NCBI GenBank assembly: GCA_033675545.1
Contig: JAWDGP010000900.1
Coordinates: forward strand, 283,501-347,500
Direction: 5' to 3'
DNA from: Elysia crispata
Taxonomy: Eukaryota; Mollusca; Gastropoda; Plakobranchidae
DNA length: 64,000 nucleotides
In this document: positions 12,776-25,606 of the stretch, piece by piece
Numbering within the stretch: position 1 is the first letter of the stretch
Layout of the letters: the number at the start of each line of letters is the position of its first letter
Made by a program: the position numbers and the translations under genes
Notes under the pieces: generated by a model
The model's input: only the letters and a program-made list of their open reading frames with translations
The model's database searches: none
Told to the model about the DNA's origin: nothing

Positions 12776-13345
12776 TTAATGTGTGGATCACGGCTAAGCT
12801 GAATTACTTAAAGCCAACTATTGTCCCTCCGGAGGAAGTTAATGTGTGGATCACGGCTATGCTGAAAAACTTAAAGCCAACTATTGTCCCTCCGGAGGAA
12901 GTTCATGTGCTGATCACGGCTGAGCTGAATTACTTAAAGCCAACTATTGTCCCTCCGGAGGAAGTTAATGTGTGGATCACGGCTATGCTGAAAAACCTAA
13001 AGCCAACTATTGTCCCTCCGGAGGAAGTTAATAAGTGGATCACGGCTAAGCTGAATTACTTAAAGCCAACTATTGTCCCTCCGGAGGAAGTTAATGTGTG
13101 GATCACGGCTAAGCTGTTTTACTTAAAGCCAACTATTGTCCCTCCGGAGGAAGTTAATGTGAGGATCACGGCTATGCTGAATTACTTAAAGCCAACTATT
13201 GACCCTCCGGAGGAAGTTCATGTGCTGATCACGGCTAAGCAGAATTACTTAAAGCCAACTATTGTCCCTCCGGAGGAAGTTAATGCGTGGATCACGGCTA
13301 TGCTGAATTACTTAAAGCCAATTATTGTCCCTTCGGAGGAAGTTC
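12776..13345. repeat. 63-bp minisatellite, 9 copies
   Basis: Unit GTTAATGTGTGGATCACGGC...CCCTCCGGAGGAA. The period of 63 gives a 235-codon plus-strand frame (12,781-13,488) of 21-residue repeats such as VNVWITAKLNYLKPTIVPPE plus E. Differences among units change amino acids freely (K/M, N/K, V/A), so coding is unlikely. CTCCGGAG is a perfect 8-bp palindrome in each unit. Confidence 0.96.
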
Positions 13346-13520
13346 ATGTGTGGATCGCGGTTATGCTATCCTGTGATAAGGCCATTTATCGGGAAGCGTG
13401 CGTTAATGTGTGGTGGACTTGTTTACATGATGTGTATAGCTCGTCTGTAACAGAACAAATTTGTTGTGAAATCCTTCGAAACGTGTGAATCACATACTAT
13501 TAACTTTCCTTTGCTAAAAC
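13342..13520. repeat. right ~180-bp direct repeat flanking the 63-bp array
   Basis: A diverged copy of the left flank in direct orientation. The array therefore sits between two copies of a longer unit whose first ~60 bp is related to the array unit. Confidence 0.85.
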
Positions 13521-13769
13521 CATTATATGCTGAAACTCCTTTGTTCATGCGTGGGTCACACCTATGCTATGTTCGGCTTCTCTGTATTTACGTCATTTGC
13601 TGAAAACCATTTTAAAGGTTCTATAGATCATGACTGTTTTCTGAAGTTATAGTATCTTCCTCAGAGAAATGCAGAGATTATTCTATACGGGTATTTTTAA
13701 AATCATGCTCTGCATCAGAAAGAAAGGGCTGCAGAAGCTGTAAAGCAACGCATATTACTTTTACAATGT

Positions 13770-14045
13770 GTTTGAAACATACGGCATCAATAGATATTCT
13801 AACTGCCACAGAATGTGTATTAAACATCTCAACGCATATTTGACATGTTGCACAATGCTTATGAAACATCTCAACGCATACCGGGTACCTTTTCTGTCCC
13901 ACAATTTGTATAAACAACTCGACGCATATTTAACCTGTCACACTATATGTATAAACACCTCAATGCATATTCCACCTGTCACACAATGTAAAAGAAACAC
14001 ATCAATGCATATTTTACCTGGGAAACAATGTGTATAAACATCTCT
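13770..14045. repeat. short degenerate tandem repeat (~45 bp)
   Basis: About six copies of the theme 'tgtataaacatctcaacgcatatttgacctgtcacacaa'. Confidence 0.8.
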
Positions 14046-15480
14046 AATTGTGCTTTAAGGATTTAAATGCATCCACATAGCGATGCTTTTGAAAACGTGA
14101 AGAGTAAAAGACACACATACAAGGAGAAGAGTGGAAAACTACAGCCAGTTTAATCTCAACATTCTGCAAAACAGAATTCACACATTGATTTATACATAGA
14201 TTCAAACTAACGCATATTCAAAAAAAAAAAAATACAATGGCTTTGCTAGTCTTAAATGTTAATACTTAGTTTTTTGGTAAAATGCATAAACTAAAGATGT
14301 TGCACCTTAAAATTTTATAGTATAAGAATAATTGTGAAACTTCCTGAAGTCTTCCAATAATTTGGTGTGTTTCCTGCTCTTGGGAGGCTGAGAGAAAAGC
14401 TTTGGGTCTCACTGACAACCACTTCAATTTGTGGTCTCAAGAAAAAAAACAATCCAACTTTTGTTCAGCTCGCTTGAGTCATCTATCCAACTTTAACTCA
14501 ACTTGCAAGAGTTAACTATCCAATTTAACGTTACTCATAAACAGTACAACATGTCAAATAGTTACAACTTGACATTACTCACAGGCACCACAGCAGGCCA
14601 TAGAGTTGAAACTTGACTTTAAAGCATGTCAGATAAGTGCAACATGTTATTACTCCTAGCCCCCCCAAGTAATAATTTTTCACTTGAGCTTCTTCAGAAG
14701 TCATCCCTTCGCTATGTAGGGTATGAGGGGTATAATGCTATAAACATGTTGAGAAATGTAAATTCTATGTATATCACACTATATATATGTACATAATAAA
14801 GAGCATAGAATGCTTATCACCCGTGAAGAAATGGAACATAATCATTTCAACAACACATGGACATACACCTCTAATAAACCCTGGAGACAAGTGGTGTGAA
14901 GTATCATTTCAAGTACACATGAATGGTGTATAAAACAAATTAAACATGGAGCATTGAGAGATTTTAGGGATGTTACATTTCGAAAAAGAACTGGATGAGT
15001 ATGAAAAAAAGCATGAAGCATTAATCGTACGCCAGAAATGCAACATGAAGGATTGCAAGGTGACTTTGTTTTTTTTTGGTGTTGTTGAAAAGAATTATCA
15101 ACAGAGGAAAATCTGATTGTCACCTTTGTGCATGTAAGGTCGGCGAGGTTGGGCAGCTCAATCCTGTATAATATTAATAGAACTGATGGATAAGTGTGGA
15201 ACTCTGCAGGGCATCCACATCTTGTATGATATATCTTCTTGTGACAGTGTGCAATGTGGATTGTTACCTCTAACTTTGTTTTCAGGATTATTGCCATTAA
15301 GTGAGTTGCCAAGATTACCCCAATTAAGATATGTGACAAGATTTCCGCCCGTTAGTAATTTGTGAGGATTAGAACCAACCGGTAAGCTTTCATGATTTTC
15401 ACCAGTCAGTGTGTTGTAAAAATAATAACTAGACATAGTGCAGCAAAACCAATTTGATGTAAATCTATTAACATCGAAAA
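14046..15480. other. non-repetitive spacer with one 165-codon open frame
   Basis: Mostly A+T-rich sequence. The minus-strand frame at 14,842-15,339 is not built from tandem repeats but shows no recognisable domain, has no coding bias that I can see, and overlaps another frame in a second phase. Probably chance. Confidence 0.4.
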
Positions 15481-15489
15481 GTGTGTTTT

Positions 15490-16290
15490 CAGGATTTTAC
15501 CACCGGTGTGTTTTAAAAATAATCACCAGTCATGGTGCTGTGAAGGTTATGACCAGCCTGCTGTGAAAATAATCATCAGTCAGTGGCATGTGAAGGTTAT
15601 GACCAGTCTGTTGTGACAATAATCATCAGTCAGTGTATTGTGAAGATTATGACCAGTCTGTTGTGAAAATAATCATCAGTCAGTGTGTTGTGAAGAGAAT
15701 CAATAGTTCGTGTGCTGTGAAGGTTATGACCAGTATGATGTGAAAATAATCATCAGTCAGTGGCATGTGAAAGTTATGACCAGTCTGTTGTGAAAAGAAC
15801 CAATAGTCAGTGTGCTACGAAGATTATGACCTGTCTGTTGTGAAAATAATCACCAGTCAGTGTGTTGTGAAGATTATGACCAGTCTGTTGTGAAAATAAT
15901 CATAAGTCAGTATGCTGTGAAGTTTATGATTAGTCTGTTATGAAAATGATCATCATCTAATCATCACGCTGAGATTATTATCACTATTGAGTGTGGTGTG
16001 TGAAATATCACTAGTCAGTGTGTTGTGTGAATAACCAACTGTCGGTGTGTCACGAGATCTAGACCTAGTCGTCACGCTGTGAGCATTATCACCATTCAGA
16101 GTGGTGAGTGAAACATCAATAGTGTGTGAGTTGTTAGAACTATCATTAGTCCATATGCTGTGAAGGTTGTGACTAGACTGTTGGGAGGATTAATAGTCAT
16201 TGTGTTGTGAATGTTATCACAAGGCAGGGCCATAACTCACCAGTGTACTGTCAGGCTTATCACCAGTTAGTGTTATGAGACTATTTTCAC
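15490..16290. repeat. ~50-bp minisatellite, degenerate
   Basis: Units like AAAATAATCATCAGTCAGTG..TGTTGTGAAGATTATGACCA. It is homogeneous from 15,500 to 15,960 and decays to 16,290. Confidence 0.93.
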
Positions 16291-16797
16291 CAAGTCGGGA
16301 AAACATGTAGAACAATGCTTTGGAGCATTGAATAGGTGCAAGTGCCATGAAACAAATAGTCAAGGGTTAGGGTTACCTTCAACTGACCCCGCTCCAGGTA
16401 CACACATACACGACAACTACGTGTCGACATTATGAATTGAATTTCGCAATATTCATCCTTCCAAGATCTTGCTTCAAATCTCCTTGTTATTCTCTTACTA
16501 ATATTTTCTCGGTTCCCTTACAAATTAAACCCTCCCTTTCACTACCTTATCTTCCACTTCCTACCAGATTGCCGATGACACCTTGAATAATCTCTCTATT
16601 TATCTCTTTGTCGCCGTCACATGCTGCTTCCCTTAGCCCATTCACAAACCTTACTTTTTTCTCTCTTTTTATCTTCTCATTCATTCATTGCTTGTCTGAG
16701 CATTTCGCAGCGTCTTTACTCTTTTAACTCTCTCCCTCTGCTTGTCTCTGTCCTTTCATCATATCTCTCTAACTAGACCATCTAAATATCTGCATGC

Positions 16798-16801
<4 letters not shown>

Positions 16802-16852
<51 letters not shown>
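16802..16852. repeat. (CT)25 microsatellite
   Basis: About 51 bp of CT inside a longer pyrimidine-rich stretch (16,440-16,950). Confidence 0.97.
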
Positions 16853-16855
<3 letters not shown>

Positions 16856-17025
16856 AGCCCATCCCGCTTTTTAACCTGTTGCTTATCTTAGTCAATTCCA
16901 GACATCTACCTGAACTCTAGACGTAAATTTGTTCTTCCTCTCCCCCCCCCCCCTCCAAAATCGGCCATTGCTTGCCTCTCAACAAAACTTAATGACATGG
17001 ACATTCAATAATAGAAGTTTGCCCT

Positions 17026-17135
17026 CATTGTCCAATAAGTTTAATAAAATTGTTATTTGAAAGCTGGTTAGACAGGTTCATGTCCAATAACTTTAATAAA
17101 TTGTTATTTTTAAGCCAGTCAGAGCGCTTCATCAT
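17026..17135. repeat. two-copy ~55-bp direct repeat
   Basis: GTCCAATAAGTTTAATAAAA and its partner starting about 17,082 share most bases. Confidence 0.8.
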
Positions 17136-17464
17136 TCAACATTGAGTCCACTAAGTGAGATTAGGGCCTGATTGAGAAAGATCAGTTTCTCCGATATCAA
17201 GATCACCAGTAATTGTACACGAATCGAACTGAAAATTGCACTACACCCACCAAGCACAACCATAAGCAATCTGGTGATACTTCTCAAGACAGTGACTGAT
17301 CATAATTCTTACAGCACGCAATTTTATACATGCAATCTGTGGCAGTGTTGCACCCAGTCCTGAGGAAACTAAAGACTTCTGAGCCTCGGAAAGGTGAGAA
17401 TGACCTGAACTTGACATTTCTTCTTTACATTTGCATGTTCAGGAACAGGAAACAATTCACTTCT

Positions 17465-18160
17465 AAATACTCCTGACTAGCACTAACAGCAGGAGAGTCA
17501 CACACTTTGAGTCATGTCTTCACTGGCAGCAGGAGAGTCACACAGTCTGCGTCATGTCTTCACTGGCAGCAAGAGAGTCACATGGTCTGAGTCTTGTCTT
17601 CGCTGGCAGTAGGAGAGTCACACACTTTGAGTCATGTCTTCACTAGCAGCAGGAGAGTCACATGGTGAGTCATGCCTTCATTGGCAGCAGGACTATCACT
17701 TGGTGAGTCATGTCCTCACTGATAGCAGGAGAGTTACAAGGTAAGTCATGTCTCCACTAGCAGCAAGAGAGTCACATGGTCTGAGTCATGTCTTCAATAG
17801 CAGCATGAGAGTCACACAGTCTGAGTCATGTCTTCACTGGCAGCAAGAGAGTCATGCAGTCTGAGTCATGTCTTCACTGGCAGCAGGAAAATCAGATGGT
17901 CTGAGTCTTGTCTTCACTGGTAGCAGAAGAGTCACACAGTCTAAGTCATGACTTTACTAACAGCAGGAGAGTCACATAGTGAATTATGTCTTAACTGGCA
18001 GTAGGGATGTAACATTATAAGTCATGTCTCCACTGGCAGCCGGAGAGTCACTTGGTGAATCATGTCCTCGGCAGCACGAGAGTCACTTGAGGAGTCATGT
18101 TTCCACTGGCAGCTGGAGAGTCACATGGTGAGTCATATATTCACTGGCAGCTTCAAGCCT
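17465..18160. repeat. 40-bp minisatellite, about 17 copies
   Basis: Unit CACTGGCAGCAGGAGAGTCA + CACAGTCTGAGTCATGTCTT, with shorter variants after 17,640 and from 17,980. Confidence 0.95.
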
Positions 18161-18189
18161 TCACTAGCAATTTATGTGAGCATTAATAA

Positions 18190-18800
18190 GAGTAACCGTC
18201 AACTTCACCTTCTCCACAGGTGACCCAAGTCTGAATGTATAGCATATATGCTGGTAAGGGTCAACTTAACTGACTCCAAGAGTGACCAAACTCTAAACGT
18301 ATAATGTTAGTGGTGGTAAAGGCGATACTGAACAAAACATTGTTGCTCCTGGGACAACTCGTAGAAAAAAGAATTCACGCTTTAACACTTTATTGGATTG
18401 CTAGATCTAATCCATTAAACAATTTTGTTTTAGCTTGGGCCAAAACGTTTCAATTGGATTTTGTATTTTTCAGTCAATTTTTTTAACTATATGTTACGAA
18501 GCACTTTATATAAAACAGGAGTAGGTGTCAACAGTTGATCAAACTCTGAATGTACAAAATAAATGGTGTCAAGGATCAACTTTATATTCTCCATAGTTGA
18601 TCAACATCTGCATGTAAAACATTAGAGGTGGTAAGGGTCAATTACATGTCCTCTACATTGAATCAAACTCTAAATGTATAACACTGGATATGGTAAGGAT
18701 CAACTTGACATTCGCCGCAGCTGATCAAACTGAATGTAAAACATAAGTGGTGGTAAGGGTCAACACAGCTAATCAAACTCTGAATGTTCAGCACCCTGGT
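18190..18800. repeat. degenerate ~60-bp repeat
   Basis: About eight diverged copies of the theme 'ggtaagggtcaacttgacattctccacagttgatcaaactctgaatgta', interrupted at 18,310-18,500. Confidence 0.75.
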
Positions 18801-20060
18801 AAACATGTAAACAACAAAGATCTAAAGGTTACTTTGTCTAAAATTCATTATGCATTTTTTCTATCTACAATATATGGCATTCACAATGGGAATATTGAAA
18901 ATCTGTACAGTATTCATGGTGTATTATCAGTAACAATTTATATACAAAACCATATATATAGGCCTATAAAATAGTGAGAGCAACATGCTGTAGGAAGCAA
19001 GAGGAGATAAAATGTTGTTTTATTTGTTTCTCAGTAATAAAACTGAGTGTCTGAATAATATGAGACAAATACAAACACCAAGAGTGATAAAATAAAAGCA
19101 AAGTAATAATAGCATTCAAATCTTCATCCATTTTAAAATATTAAAAAGAAATTGAGATATCATCGAATGAGGAGAACTTTATTAGAGTTCGTCAGAAAAA
19201 TAGAAATATATTTGATGCCTGTCTTTTCAGACCTGCAAAGACCTGATTCAAGTAAAACCAAAAGAAAAGAGACTTGCTTGATCAAAATCTTAAAATTCAA
19301 CTTCGCCATGACTCCTAAAATGAAAAACTTTATTTTGTACTTTAAAAGTGTTCACTTATTTTGATCGGCTTACGTGTTTATTTGTTCTGATCTGCTTGCA
19401 TTACAGAAAAGTGTTCACGCTTTAGTTCCCACCTTCTTGCACAGAAGAAAAGTATTCAACTATTACTCTTATGTGCTTGCAATAAAAAGTGTTTGCTCAT
19501 TCTTTCTGATCTGCTAGCAATAACGAAAAGGTCACACGTTTGATCTCGTTTGCTTACAGTACAGTAAAGTGTTTTCTCCATGCGCATCTGCTTGAATGAG
19601 CATATCAGATTTTGCAATATTTTAGGAAAGCCATTTACCAAGCATGCTGGGGGTAGAACTAGTCCAGGTGATTGAGGGCAAAATGCTGAACTTAGTAAAA
19701 AATAAAGTAAAAAATGTGACATGAAAGAGAGCAATAATATTTATGATCACATTATGCTTTCATATCTCTGCTTTACATATGTATAAAGAAACTTTGTTTC
19801 TGACAGAAGTTATGACATTTGTAGGTTTCATTTCAAGTTCATATTAATTATCACCCCACTGGGATAAGATCAAAGCAAGCCAAGCAAGTAAAGCAGGTTG
19901 TTTCGCTTTGTGGCTAAAAAAATCAACAACCTAAGTTTGTACCCCACATCACAATATCTTAGTATAAATCACAACCTCATTCTGGTCTAGGAACGTTCAT
20001 TACAAGGTGAACACAACATCACTCTCATTCAAGAATATTATTTTCTTGGCCATCGCAACC
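18801..20060. other. spacer below spire stop, possible 3' UTR
   Basis: If spire has a long 3' UTR it may reach here. Minus-strand AATAAA signals (TTTATT on plus) occur at 19,329 and 19,377. A degenerate ~60-bp repeat with 'gatctgcttgcaataacagaaaagtgttcac' spans 19,345-19,590. No coding exon is recognised. Confidence 0.4.
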
Positions 20061-20079
20061 TAAACCTGGTGCAAGAATT

Positions 20080-20530
20080 TTCTTCTCTAGACTACTTAAT
20101 TTCATTCTGGTCTACAGATCTTCCTCTTGGCTTCCCTAACATGAGTTTGATCTACAGGTCTTCCTCTTGGCTAAATAACATGATTCTGATCTACAGATAT
20201 AGCTCTTCTCTACCCCAACATGAGTCTGGTCTACAGATCTACCCCTTAACCACTTCAATATCTTTCTGATCTACAGATCTACCTCTTGCCTACCTTACAT
20301 GATTCTGATCTACAGATCTAGCTCTTCTCTCTACCCCTACATGAGTCTGATCTACAGGTCTTCCTCTTGGCTACCTAACATGATTCTAATCCTCAGATAT
20401 AGCTCTTCTCTATCCCAACATCATTCTGAACTACCAATCTACCTCTTGGCTACCTAACATGATTCTGATTCACAGGTATTCTTTTAGGCTACCCCAATTT
20501 TATTCTGGTCTGGTCTACTGATCTTCTTGG
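20080..20530. repeat. ~44-bp minisatellite, about 10 copies
   Basis: Theme 'ctgatctacagatcttcctcttggctacctaacatgatt', containing AGATCT in many units. It starts about 280 bp below the spire stop codon. Confidence 0.93.
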
Positions 20531-20813
20531 CAACTACAAACCAAGGAAAAAAACAAACAACTATATCACATTTTCTTGCCTTGGCTGGAACACCAATACA
20601 TTTTCTTAGCAATCATAAATTCATGTTCTAAAATTGAATTAAAACATGTTCAGTTGTCCCTCAAAATTATATATAAATTTCAAATAAATTAAATTTTAGG
20701 CAAGTTAGGAACATTGATAAAAAAGTCATCGTCCTTCAAACACTGGCAGTATGGAATGGTGATTATGGCTTTTGTCACTTAAAAATTCCCAACAGCTCTT
20801 GACAGCATGCAAT

Positions 20814-21270
20814 CTAATTTGATTCAAGCTTTGAGTTAATAAGATACTGTCCTGCTGACCGATTATGAGACGTTTTTGGAGCTTGTAAAGAAGTTGGAGA
20901 AGACCTTAGGGATGAGGCAGTCTGAATCAAAGACGCTCTACCTTCCTGAGAAGAGAGGAGAGTGAGGGAGGCGCGTGTAGCACGAATAATCTCCATCACC
21001 ATACCTTTACAGTCACAACAGATGGCCATCACTGGGCCTTTGATAGTGTTAGATAACAAGGAAGATGAAGATGCTCCTGGAGTTGGGGTAACTGCCAGAA
21101 ATTTTGTAGGTCTGTGTCCAGTGACCAGAGCCGAGCGAGATCTATGCAGACCCCTCCCTGAACTAGCTGGGAAGCTTGAGCTATTCGAGCCTGACACTGA
21201 CCTTAGCTGGCTGCTCTCTGCAATAGGGCTGGGGTCTCTGGTAGCTGGAACTGAGGGAGTGGGAGCATCC
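20814..21270 (-). CDS. spire: spire exon L: C-terminal exon with last zinc-ligand pair and stop
   Basis: 457 bp from acceptor CTGTGTTCAG|GG to the TAG at 20,814-20,816. It adds 151 residues plus the split Arg codon. A Ser/Pro-rich insert of about 80 residues precedes MAICCDCKGMVMEIIRATRA, where CCDC supplies the fourth CxxC pair of the modified FYVE finger and the following helix matches the family C terminus. The tail ends SAGQYLINSKLESN. The 3' UTR is not defined: TTTATT (minus-strand AATAAA) occurs at 19,329 and 19,377, more than 1.4 kb away. Confidence 0.94.
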
Positions 21271-22530
21271 CTGAACACAGGAAGATAGAAGTTAAATGTT
21301 AGTGAAATCCACCTCTTAAGATCCTGCACATGATGCTAGAAACTTCCCTTTCTATTTCAAATACAATATGGCACTTGCATCTGATTGGAGTTTTACTCAT
21401 TTTACAAAGTTCAATCATATGAAAACCAGCCTGACTTTTGCTGACTATAATGAGTCCCAATGAAACCTTCTCTCACAAACTTATTAAAAAAAAAACGAAG
21501 ATAGCAGTTGTAAACCTATTCATTAATTTGCTGAGATGACTCTCAATAGTCCTTAGGTATGGTCTATAATGATTCTCTTTAAACTTTGGTTTAATGTGAG
21601 ACGCAAAAAAAATGTTTTTATTCAATCTTAAATTTTCTTATTAAACCTTATAAAAGAAAGAGTTTTCTTTATGTTTCTGAGTCAGTTTTGACATCACAGA
21701 TATATTAGCCGCAGTTACTGAACACTTTTAGTGAGAACAGCTTTAACTTCTAAAACTTATCATAATTTCTGCATGTTAGGTCCCAAATGTTAGAACTTTC
21801 CAAAGTAGCTAGGATATAAGCTGAAATTGTTGATGTGGTTGGACTATAGATTAAACAATTGAGAGAGCTGAGTTAGGACATACTGCATGCCATGCCGCCA
21901 AACAAACTTTCCATGAAACTCTCTGCTCCCGTTGCCACTATCTACTGTGAGATTTACTATCTACTGTGACCTGTTAGATTTGAGTTTTGACCCCTTGATA
22001 TACAATGTCGACTCTCTGTTCATCATAGGATAGTTGCTAGATTTATCTTTATTCCCTAAATGTATCAATGACTTTGGACTATTGCAAGCAGTATTGTTCA
22101 AGTGGTAGTAGCAGCAGCTGATTTGTTAATTATACCAATATTATATATTCCTTTTCTTTAGCTTGCAGATTAGCTTAAGATTGGTACTTATAATTTGATG
22201 TATTTTGCAAACAACTTAAAAAAAATTATACTGACAAGAGTCCCAATAAAAGATTCTTGGCTCCTTAAGAAAAGTTAACAAAAGTCCCAGTCAACCTATA
22301 AACAAGATTCCTGGTAAAATCTGCTTGGCTAAGATATATCAGAATTAGGAGCCCAAGAATTACCTTCAGCACTGATCAAAATAAGATTTTATCGAAAAAC
22401 TAGCTGATCATACCAAATCAAAACCAAAAATGACAAATAAAAAAAAATGTTGGAAATCTTTCAAATGTAAGACCAGCAAGCCTGAATCAAAATAGGTCAT
22501 GAGAAAAATATTGGTGAAGTTGATTCAGAC
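21271..22530. other. spire intron K/L
   Basis: A+T-rich and largely non-repetitive. No exon or RNA gene is recognised. Confidence 0.75.
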
Positions 22531-22631
22531 CTGATAAAATCCTGGATAAAGTCCTGCATCTCTTGGGTGAGTGGTGTAGGACTCAAGGCATACACAGGGA
22601 TATTCCTGAAATGGTCAGCAGGGACGTTCAT
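22531..22631 (-). CDS. spire: spire exon K: modified FYVE domain, continued
   Basis: 101 bp, phase 0 to 2, starting MNVPADHFRNIPVYALSPTP and ending QDFIQDFI plus two bases. It continues from CLRK of exon J; the K-M-x-x-P-...-IPVY pattern after the third CxxC pair is conserved in Spire. The acceptor is GGCTTCTTCCAG|ATG and the donor TATCAG|GTCTGA. A 90-bp intronic tandem array starts only about 6-10 bp upstream of the acceptor, so the pyrimidine tract lies inside the first repeat copy. Confidence 0.9.
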
Positions 22632-22637
22632 CTGGAA

Positions 22638-23330
22638 GAAGCCAATGAAAAGCATCTTCAAACGTTCAATAACTGATGATAAATGTCTGAGATTGAGATA
22701 AGTTAATATTTTTACTTTTATGGAACAGGCAGCCTATAGAAAACATCTTCAAACGTTAAATAACTGATGATAATGCCTGAGATTGAGATAATTTAATGTT
22801 TTTACTTATATGGGACAGGCAGCCTATAGAAAACATCTTCAAACATTAAATAACTGATGATAATGCCTGAGATTGAGATAATTTAATGTTTTTACTTATA
22901 TGGGTCAGGCAGCCTATAGAAAACATCTTCAAATGTTAAATAACTGATGATAAATGTCTGAGATTGAGATAAGTTAATATTTTTACTTTTATGGGACAGG
23001 CAGCCTATAGAAAACATCTTCAAACGTTAAATAACTGATGATAATGTCTGAGATTGAGATAAGTTAATATTTTTACTTATATGGGAAAGGCAGCCTATAG
23101 AAAACATCTTCAAACATTAAATAACTGATGATAATGTCTGAGATTGAGATAAATTAATGTTTTTACTTATATGGGACAGACAGCCTATAGAAAACATCTT
23201 CAAACGTTAAATAACTGATGATAATGTCTGAGATTGAGATAATTTAATGTTTTTACTTATATGGGTCAGGCAGCCTATAGAAAACATCTTCAAATGTTAA
23301 ATAACTAATGATAAATGACTGAGATTGAGA
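22638..23330. repeat. ~90-bp minisatellite, about 8 copies, abutting exon K acceptor
   Basis: Unit CAGCCTATAGAAAACATCTT + CAAACGTTAAATAACTGATGATAATGTCTGAGATTGAGATAATT... The first copy (AAGCCAATGAAAAGCATCTT) overlaps sequence immediately upstream of the exon K splice acceptor at 22,632. Units alternate between two subfamilies (AATGTCTGAG/AATGCCTGAG; AATATT/AATGTT). Confidence 0.96.
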
Positions 23331-23393
23331 TAAAAGTAAGAGAGTGACAAAGTGTATGTGAATGTAGGAAAGAGAGTCAAAGTAATCTAACAA

Positions 23394-23505
<112 letters not shown>

Positions 23506-23873
23506 AAGGAACCTTGTTTTATTAATCAAAAATAAAAACTGACTGTATCAAAGATATATCCAGCTTGATAAAGAGAGAGAGAGAGACACTCACACACATA
23601 CAGAGCTGATTTTCAGATTTGTGAGGCTGTTCCACTGATCCTCTCCTTCAGTAATACTGACTTAAGTTTACTAAAACAAGTACATGTAATTCATTAACTG
23701 TGTACTTATTACATACATATGTTTCCTAAGCTTCATCACTGAGTAAAGTAAAGCAACGCTTGATCTGTTAGAACATTGAGATAATTAAAACAGCAGAAAC
23801 TTCTTCTTTACGGCCATTAGCAGATGAAACTTGCACAGACAAGCTGGTTGTATATAGTCTAGGTTTAACAAAC

Positions 23874-23975
23874 CTTGCGTAAACACTTTGAGCAAACTGT
23901 CCTCTTGCAGAACTTGCACTTTGTGCCCCACTCTCCAAACAGGGCGAATTTGGTTGTCTTACAGGTAAAGCACAG
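23874..23975 (-). CDS. spire: spire exon J: modified FYVE zinc finger, first part
   Basis: 102 bp, phase 0 to 0, 34 residues containing three CxxC pairs: LCFTCK, KCKFCK and VCSKC. The spacing and aromatic/basic context (FALFGEWGTKCKFCKRTVC) match the modified FYVE domain of Spire. In the family this domain supports association with vesicle membranes. The acceptor is CCTTACAAG|CTG and the donor CGCAAG|GTTTGT. The donor is weaker than the others in this gene, but the protein match is unambiguous. Confidence 0.93.
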
Positions 23976-24469
23976 CTTGTAAGGATGAAAAAGATATTAA
24001 CATATAAGTTAGAGATAGATTGTTCAAAACAGACAACACACATGCCGATACACAGGTTAGTGGTTTGTGGAGAGTATCTATCTTCTAAAAATTCTAATGC
24101 TTCTTTTTTCTGTCTGTCTCTGTCTGTCTGTCTGTCTCTCTCTCCATGTAGTCTCTACCTTTAAGTACGCACATACATAGACACTACCTCTGAAAGCCTG
24201 TCTGTCTTTCTCTATCTATAAGCTAATATGTCTGTGTCTCTGCACCATCTCTATACCTCTATATGTGTGTGTCTCTCCATCTCTCTAACCTGCCTACCTT
24301 TATCTCTCTCCCACTCCTTCGAGGGATAAAGATTAGACTAATATACAATGGATTCAATGCCTGTTTTTTTTTTTCTCGGGGGGTTATTTAATTTTGCCTT
24401 GCGCCCACCTCGACAATTTAATATTGACAACATTACAAGCAATAGAAAAGATCAAGGGTTAACCCTTTT

Positions 24470-25290
24470 TTCACATACAGAGTATGACCAATATACTCTT
24501 AATGTATGACGTTGCCTTCATACAGACATGGATAATTATAAACTCTTCATATGTTAAGCAGCCTTCATAGAGAAAACACAATTGATAAATTTCGCATGTA
24601 TGAAGTAGCCTTCAAACAAAAAGCTCCATCCATAAACTCTTCATTGGTGAAGTAGCCTTCAAAGAAAAAGCTCCATCCATAAACTCTTCATTATTTTATG
24701 AAGTAGCCTTCAAACAAAAAGCTCCATCAATAAACTCTTCATTTGTGAAGTAGCCTTCAAACAATCCATCCATAAACTCTTTATTTGTGAAGTAGCCTTC
24801 AAACAAAAAGCTCCATCCATAAACTCTTAATTAGTGAAGTAGCCTTCAAACAAAAAGCTCCATCCATAAACTCTTCATTTGTAAAGCAGCTTTCAAACAA
24901 AAGCCGCTCAATCCATAAACTTATTTGTGAAGCAGCCTTCAAACAAAAAGCTCCATCCATTATTTCTTCATTTGTGAAGCCCTCATACAAAATAGTCTAT
25001 CCATAAAAACTTTATTTGAGGTAGCCTTCACACAGAAAGCTCTTTCCATAAACTCTTGATGTGTGAAGTAGTCTTCGTAGTTAAAACACCATTGATAAAA
25101 TTTGTATACTTGAAAGCAGAACACACCAATGATAAACTTTTCATGTGTCAAGTAGCCTTCAACTAGGAAACATCAATGATTAACTCTTTATGTGTCAAGT
25201 AATCTTCATACAGAAGATGTGGTTTGTAAACTCTTCAAGTGGCAGTAAACTTTCACAGATAAAACAAGATTTATGAACTCATGATGTGTT
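24470..25290. repeat. ~47-bp minisatellite, about 16 copies
   Basis: Theme AAACTCTTCATTTGTGAAGT + AGCCTTCAAACAAAAAGCTCCATCCAT. The centre is homogeneous (24,620-24,980) and the edges are degenerate. It is in spire intron I/J. Confidence 0.95.
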
Positions 25291-25416
25291 TAGTAGCCTC
25301 TTGGATTAGTTCATTGTCTGCCTTACTTGAAGAACCCTTTGATCACAATAATAAAACTGAGGAAAACATAGATGATAATGAATTATTGATAGATGAGAGA
25401 GAGGGAGAGAGTGAGT

Positions 25417-25420
<4 letters not shown>

Positions 25421-25492
<72 letters not shown>
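25421..25492. repeat. (GA)36 microsatellite
   Basis: GA tract (CU in the spire transcript) about 115 bp downstream of the Spir-box exon donor. Confidence 0.98.
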
Positions 25493-25495
<3 letters not shown>

Positions 25496-25606
25496 ATAGA
25501 GAGAGTGATAGAGGCAGTGATGGAGAGACAATATACAATTATATATGATGGTAACAAATGCAGAGAGAAAGAACAAAACAGTAACATGCTTAGCAGGCGT
25601 GGGTAC

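Noticed and set aside
12781..13488. 235-codon plus-strand frame of 21-residue repeats
   Set aside because: Openness follows from the 63-bp period. Unit differences change amino acids freely, and the flanking repeat copy has no matching frame.
14842..15339. 165-codon non-repetitive minus-strand frame
   Set aside because: No recognisable domain or splice context, overlaps a frame in another phase, and lies between genes. Kept only as a note in the spacer entry.
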